Of a stretch of DNA of 55,026 nt, positions 51,281-55,026 are shown piece after piece. The translations under genes and the position numbers were made by a program. This DNA comes from Bryobacteraceae bacterium. Its GTDB lineage: Bacteria > Acidobacteriota > Terriglobia > Bryobacterales > Bryobacteraceae. The stretch is from positions 1-55,026 of the forward strand of contig JASIAM010000108.1 of assembly GCA_030041985.1 (NCBI GenBank), written 5' to 3'. Below the pieces are notes generated by a model. The model saw only the letters and a program-made list of their open reading frames with translations, searched no databases and was not told the DNA's origin. Positions within the stretch are counted from its first letter, which is position 1, and each line of letters begins with the position of its first letter.

Positions 51281-53118
51281 TCGATTGTGGCGATTGGCAA
51301 ACGTATGGAAAAGGTGGTACCCTTCCCCGGTTCGCTAGTGAAATCGATTGTACCATCGTGTAACTGTACGATTCGAAACGCCATCGCCAGGCCAATACCC
51401 GATCCCTCTTTCTTGGTTGTGAAATATAAACGAAAGATTTTGTCACGGAGTTCGGGCGGAATCCCGGGTCCCGTATCGGAAATACGAATCTCAGCGGTGT
51501 CTTCGTGGTTGGAAGATTCGAGATTCAATTCACCGCCTTGGGGCATGACTTCAATCGCATTCACCACCAGGTTTAGCAGGGCCTGCTGGATGAGATCGTG
51601 GTCCACGCGAATCTCGACGTCCTCTTCCTGTTCCAGTTGCATGTGGATGTTGGACGATTCGGCCTGGGGCCGCGCGAGATCCGCCACTTCGGCCAGCAAG
51701 TCGCGCGTGGAGAGGTTTTTGAGATGCAATTCCACGGGCCGCGTAAAGTCGAGGAAAGTTTTGACTACGCGATCGAGGCGCAGAATTTCGCGCGACACGA
51801 TTTCCATTTGCTGACCGATCTCGGTATCGCCTCGCGACAGCTTGGCGCGAGCCACTTCTACATGCAGGAGGATGGCGTTCAAAGGATTTTTGACTTCGTG
51901 CGCCACACCGCTGGAGACGCGGCTGATAGCGGCCAGGCGGTCCGCGGTTTGCAACTGGCGCCCCAATTTGCGCTGGGCTTCGGGATCGCGCAGACGCACC
52001 AGCACGCCGGAGCCGGCCATGGGCATGCCGGGGAGGTTTTCAATAAGATCGACGGACAGCAGCACCACGGCGGGCGCCGAGCCGACACCGTTGGATCCGC
52101 CCCAGGGCACGCGGCGGTTGCGCACGGGGCGGCCGGTTTGCGTGGCCTGAGCAATGAGCAGACCAAGCGGTGTGTTCGGCAGGAAGACATGGCTGATAAC
52201 TCGCCCCGCCAGGCTGGATCGTTCCGTGCCCAAAAATTTCTCCACGGCTCCGGAGGCAAACACCAGGCTGAGTTCCCGATTGAAGATGAAGACGGCGTCT
52301 TCGAGATCATGCAGCAGCACGTCGATATTCCCGCGCAGATCGGAAACTTCGAATTGCGCTCCGCGGAGACGTTGACTGAGGAGGCTGACTTTAGAGGCCA
52401 TTACGGAAACGTCATCACTAGAGGGCTTGCCGGCCGGCTGTTTTTCCGGTTCGTACTCTCCACGAGCAACGCGGTCGAGCAGGTGCCCGAGTTGTCCGAG
52501 CGGACGGAAGGCCACGGCGGACAGCAGAAACGTGAGGCACACGGCCACAATGACGCAAACCAGGGCCACGTTGGCATCTTTGCTGAGGGTGCGGTTGATG
52601 TCCTCACGGATGAGCGCGGGGGCAATGATAATGCGGACATACAACAGTGGCTCCCTCGGGCTGGTCCCCAGTTCCTGCTCCAACTGGTAGTAGTTCCGCT
52701 GATCGCGCCGCAGCAGCAGGCGCAGCTTGTCGTACCAGGGCCTGGAAGTCACCAGAGGCTGGAAATCGGGGTAAGGAGGCGTGGTCGTGCCGAGACTCGA
52801 CGGATCGCTATCCGCGATGATTTCGTTTTGTGTGTTGACGACCGCGATTTCCACGATGGCGCCGCCGGCGCTCAGCACATCCACCAGCAAATTCTGCAAA
52901 TCCGGGTCACGGAGGGCTTCACGAAGGGGAACGGTACGCTGCCGGTTGAGCGACTGCCGCACCATACGGCTGGCGACCGTTTTGAGCGCGTTGGCGCGAT
53001 CGAGGGTTGACTCGAACTGCCGTTGCATCTCGTTACCCAAGTCCACCGCCGACACTACGGCCACCATGAGGCTGACCAGCGCCACGGAACCGAGTGTGAG
53101 CTTGGCTTGCAGAGTCAT
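51277..53118 (-). CDS. Sensor histidine kinase (transmembrane, HAMP-like, PAS, HisKA, HATPase)
   Basis: 613 aa. TM1 about 7-27 and TM2 about 183-204 enclose a periplasmic sensor domain; a HAMP-like segment RPLGQLGHLLDRVARGEY follows. A PAS domain covers about 250-380. The HisKA phospho-site is His407 in SGVAHEVKNPLNAI; ATP-binding boxes are NLVVNAIEVM (N), DTGPGIPPE (G1) and GSGIGLAMAF (G2). It autophosphorylates and passes phosphate to a response regulator. None is next to it; the lone receiver at 20051 is 30 kb away. It is cotranscribed with qor and the lipoprotein. Confidence 0.93.
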   Translation of the reverse strand: MTLQAKLTLGSVALVSLMVAVVSAVDLGNEMQRQFESTLDRANALKTVASRMVRQSLNRQRTVPLREALRDPDLQNLLVDVLSAGGAIVEIAVVNTQNEIIADSDPSSLGTTTPPYPDFQPLVTSRPWYDKLRLLLRRDQRNYYQLEQELGTSPREPLLYVRIIIAPALIREDINRTLSKDANVALVCVIVAVCLTFLLSAVAFRPLGQLGHLLDRVARGEYEPEKQPAGKPSSDDVSVMASKVSLLSQRLRGAQFEVSDLRGNIDVLLHDLEDAVFIFNRELSLVFASGAVEKFLGTERSSLAGRVISHVFLPNTPLGLLIAQATQTGRPVRNRRVPWGGSNGVGSAPAVVLLSVDLIENLPGMPMAGSGVLVRLRDPEAQRKLGRQLQTADRLAAISRVSSGVAHEVKNPLNAILLHVEVARAKLSRGDTEIGQQMEIVSREILRLDRVVKTFLDFTRPVELHLKNLSTRDLLAEVADLARPQAESSNIHMQLEQEEDVEIRVDHDLIQQALLNLVVNAIEVMPQGGELNLESSNHEDTAEIRISDTGPGIPPELRDKIFRLYFTTKKEGSGIGLAMAFRIVQLHDGTIDFTSEPGKGTTFSIRLPIATIE

Positions 53119-53122
53119 GTGT

Positions 53123-54094
53123 TCATTGCGGAATCAGCAGCAGCTTCCCGGCGGTGCGGCGGCTTTCGAGGTCTGCGTGCGCGGCGGCGGCTTCCGCTAA
53201 CGGATAGGTGCGCTCGATGCGGAGTTTGAGTTGGCCGTTTTCGATCCAGCGCAGCACATCCCCCGCCCGCCAGAGCAGTTCGTCGCGGGAGAGAAGGTGG
53301 TGCTGCAGGCTGGGGCGGGTGAGAAAGAGGGATCCCTTGCCATTGAGGATATTGGGATCGAAGGGAGGCACGGGGCCGCTCGATGCACCGAACAGCGCCA
53401 GCATCCCGCGCGGCCGCAGCGAGTCCAGACTTTTGTCGAAAGTGCTCTGGCCTACGGAATCGTACACCACTTCTACGCCGGTGCCGCCTGTGAGGCGCTT
53501 TACTTCCGCCTGAAAATCCTGGTGTGTGTAAAGAATCGTTTCATCGGCGCCGGCTTCCCGCGCAATCAGCGCCTTCTCCTGGGTGGACACCGTGCCGAAC
53601 ACGCGGGCGCCCGCCATTTTGGCCATTTGCACGATCAAGGCGCCGGTCCCTCCGGCGGCCGCGTGCACCAGGCACGTATCGCCGGATTTCAGCGCGTAGG
53701 TCGAGTGGGTGAGGTAATGGGCCGTCATGCCCTGCAGCATGGCCGCGGCAGCGGTCTCGAAGCTGACGTGACTGGGAATTTTCACGAGCCAGCCGGAGGG
53801 GACGATAGCGTACTCAGCATACGTTCCCCGCTGCATGGTCCAAGCGACGCGGTCGCCCACACCAACTTCCGCGACATCCGGTCCGACAGCTTCCACCGTG
53901 CCCGCCCCCTCGTTACCCAGTGTGATGGGCGGATCAGCCTTATAGCGGCCCATGCGGAAATACACATCGATGAAATTGACTCCGATGGCAGACAGCCGGA
54001 CCAGCGCCTGGCCACGGCCCGGTTGCGGCGTGGGCACTTCCTGAAGTTGCATCTTCTCGGGACCACCCGGTTCTTTCACGAGGATCGTTTTCAT
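53123..54094 (-). CDS. qor: NADPH:quinone oxidoreductase, zinc-independent MDR family
   Basis: 323 aa of the Qor type. The N-terminal GroES-like half has GVNFIDVYFRMGRY and GNEGAGTVEAVG; the Rossmann half has HAAAGGTGALIVQMAK and AGADETILY; and the C-terminus ends LESRRTAGKLLLIPQ. The zinc ligands of alcohol dehydrogenases are absent, as in quinone reductases. It reduces quinones by one electron with NADPH. Its ATG shares one base with the stop of the hypothetical gene before it (TGATG) and its stop is 4 bp from the kinase start. Confidence 0.93.
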   Translation of the reverse strand: MKTILVKEPGGPEKMQLQEVPTPQPGRGQALVRLSAIGVNFIDVYFRMGRYKADPPITLGNEGAGTVEAVGPDVAEVGVGDRVAWTMQRGTYAEYAIVPSGWLVKIPSHVSFETAAAAMLQGMTAHYLTHSTYALKSGDTCLVHAAAGGTGALIVQMAKMAGARVFGTVSTQEKALIAREAGADETILYTHQDFQAEVKRLTGGTGVEVVYDSVGQSTFDKSLDSLRPRGMLALFGASSGPVPPFDPNILNGKGSLFLTRPSLQHHLLSRDELLWRAGDVLRWIENGQLKLRIERTYPLAEAAAAHADLESRRTAGKLLLIPQ

Positions 54095-54696
54095 CAGTCA
54101 GCCTCTCTCCCAAGCGCCTGCGGCGCTTTTTCTCCCAGTCGCCTGCGGCGCATGCGCAGGGACCTGCGCGCGTGAACTACAGTTGCAAAGCATGCCAGAT
54201 AGAGCAGCGTGAACGGGAACAGAATCAGGCCCGCCAACATGCGGACGGCGCCGGCGTCCGCCAGCCCGGAGCGGTACAAAATAAAGTGCCACAGCACCCG
54301 CCAATGAGAACGATGGAACCAAAAGAAATCGGCATTCTCATTAATGATGAACAGTTTTGCGGGCACCTGCCAGGCGACCGCCCACTTCCATTTTGTCATC
54401 AATGGCTCGGCCGAGCACACGATACCGGTATAGGCGTACTGATTCGCCAGGAGCTGGCGATAGAGCCGCCGGCGCAACTCGCGGCCGCGGTACTCGGTGA
54501 CACAATAAAGCCGCGTAGTTTCGGGACGGAAGCCCTGGGGAAGAGTCGTATAACAGGTCACCAAGTCGATAAAAATGTCGTCGCCCCAGGTGTTGCGGAG
54601 CGTAGGAAGGAGGCGCTCCAGCAGATGGCGCGAGCCGCTTTCCACCAGAAGAATTGCAGTTACGAGCGGGTCGCGGCGAGTGAAAAAGTAGCGCAC
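54094..54696 (-). CDS. Hypothetical membrane-associated protein
   Basis: 200 aa from a GTG at 54696 (no strong ribosome site); longer frames from 54879 would run into the preceding PEP-CTERM gene. It has VTAILLVESGSRHLLERLLP, DDIFIDLVTCYTTLPQGF and a late hydrophobic segment (LAGLILFPFTLLYLACFATV) followed by many Arg. The first half recalls nucleotide-sugar or glycosyltransferase-like folds of Acidobacteria, but I recognise no family. It heads the group with qor. Confidence 0.6.
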   Translation of the reverse strand: MRYFFTRRDPLVTAILLVESGSRHLLERLLPTLRNTWGDDIFIDLVTCYTTLPQGFRPETTRLYCVTEYRGRELRRRLYRQLLANQYAYTGIVCSAEPLMTKWKWAVAWQVPAKLFIINENADFFWFHRSHWRVLWHFILYRSGLADAGAVRMLAGLILFPFTLLYLACFATVVHARRSLRMRRRRLGEKAPQALGREAD

Positions 54697-54854
54697 TACT
54701 TTGACTATAGCCTGTGGCTTGAGTAGAGACCGTGACTGGGGTGTGATTTCTGTGATGGGCGCACTCGCGGTTGCGGGAAATGACCGGCAGCGCTCCACAC
54801 TGCCAGTTGATGCGGACCCCCGCGGTGCGAGAGTTGCTGAAGTGAAGTAGACGG

Positions 54855-55026
54855 CTATTTGGATCGGAGACGGCACCACCGTGCAACTGCGATTGCGCTT
54901 AACCCGACAGCAATCAGCACCCGCAGGTCCGGTTCAGGAACGACACTGACCGGCGGGGTGGGGCCAGTCTGCCCAGGCGGTTGACTTTCAAACGAAGTCG
55001 GCTGTGTGGGTGAAGTCGGCTGCGTG
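54855..55026 (-). CDS. C-terminal end of a PEP-CTERM sorted surface protein, partial
   Basis: 57 codons to the TAG at 54857-54855; the gene continues beyond the right edge. It has a Thr/Pro/Gln-rich repeat (TQPTSP units), then the sorting signal VPEPDLRVLIAVGLSAIAVA and the basic end RWCRLRSK. PEP-CTERM tails direct exosortase-dependent export and anchoring, so an EpsH/XrtA-type exosortase should be encoded elsewhere. Confidence 0.75.
   Translation of the reverse strand, partial: TQPTSPTQPTSFESQPPGQTGPTPPVSVVPEPDLRVLIAVGLSAIAVARWCRLRSK

Noticed and set aside
54980-55026. Short direct repeat (GTCGGCTGTGTGGGTGAA type)
   Set aside because: It encodes the TQPTSP repeat of the partial surface protein. 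Units are adjacent without spacers, so it is not a CRISPR array.

Overview
The window looks like a chromosomal piece of an acidobacterium, most likely from the Bryobacterales/Solibacter group. GC is high (around 60% by eye). A secreted protein at 21.0-24.0 kb ends in the TIGR03437 domain that is typical of Solibacter-like genomes, a PEP-CTERM tail lies at the right edge, and a decayed permease of the acidobacterial duplicated (ADOP) type is present. No rRNA operon, CRISPR array or intact insertion sequence is visible.

Layout. 0-7 kb: a minus-strand type III restriction-modification locus in the order res, mod, then an SF1 helicase with a RelE/ParE-like N-terminus that runs off the left edge. 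7-14.3 kb: msrB and a 3-methyladenine glycosylase; the thpR-plsY-gpsA-ECF sigma-anti-sigma-DUF3106 cluster; a DUF2252 gene; a permease remnant; tRNA-Ala(GGC). 14.4-17.7 kb: lipoprotein, permease, ATPase and PsbP-like protein, probably a Lol/Mac-type envelope module. 17.7-24 kb: an EF-G2 paralogue, a lone receiver protein, and the TIGR03437 protein. 24.1-31.3 kb: acyP-apt-ispE-prs-rplY-pth-rpsF-rpsR-rplI, then a convergent OmpA-family gene. 31.4-38.3 kb: purB; a complete type II system (m5C methylase, NgoMIV-type nuclease, Vsr); three genes for exported proteins, two of them hydrolases.

38.4-49.3 kb is the most striking part. GC falls to about 42-55%. Three separate transcription units each begin with an RNA leader that matches the fluoride (crcB-motif) riboswitch and is followed by an intrinsic terminator. 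They drive (1) a dynamin-like GTPase followed by the fluoride channel gene crcB, (2) a cyclopropane-fatty-acid synthase, and (3) a TolC-adaptor-RND efflux operon. The right end carries the C-terminal relic of a tyrosine integrase 45 bp from the 3' end of tRNA-His(GTG). I read this as an inherited, partly decayed genomic island encoding a fluoride-response regulon that adds membrane-remodelling and efflux functions to the known CrcB channel.

49.5-55 kb: a minus-strand cluster (hypothetical membrane protein, quinone oxidoreductase, sensor kinase, lipoprotein, M24 peptidase) and the C-terminal end of a PEP-CTERM protein. Alignments, family names and riboswitch numbering are from memory of the families; no searches were run.
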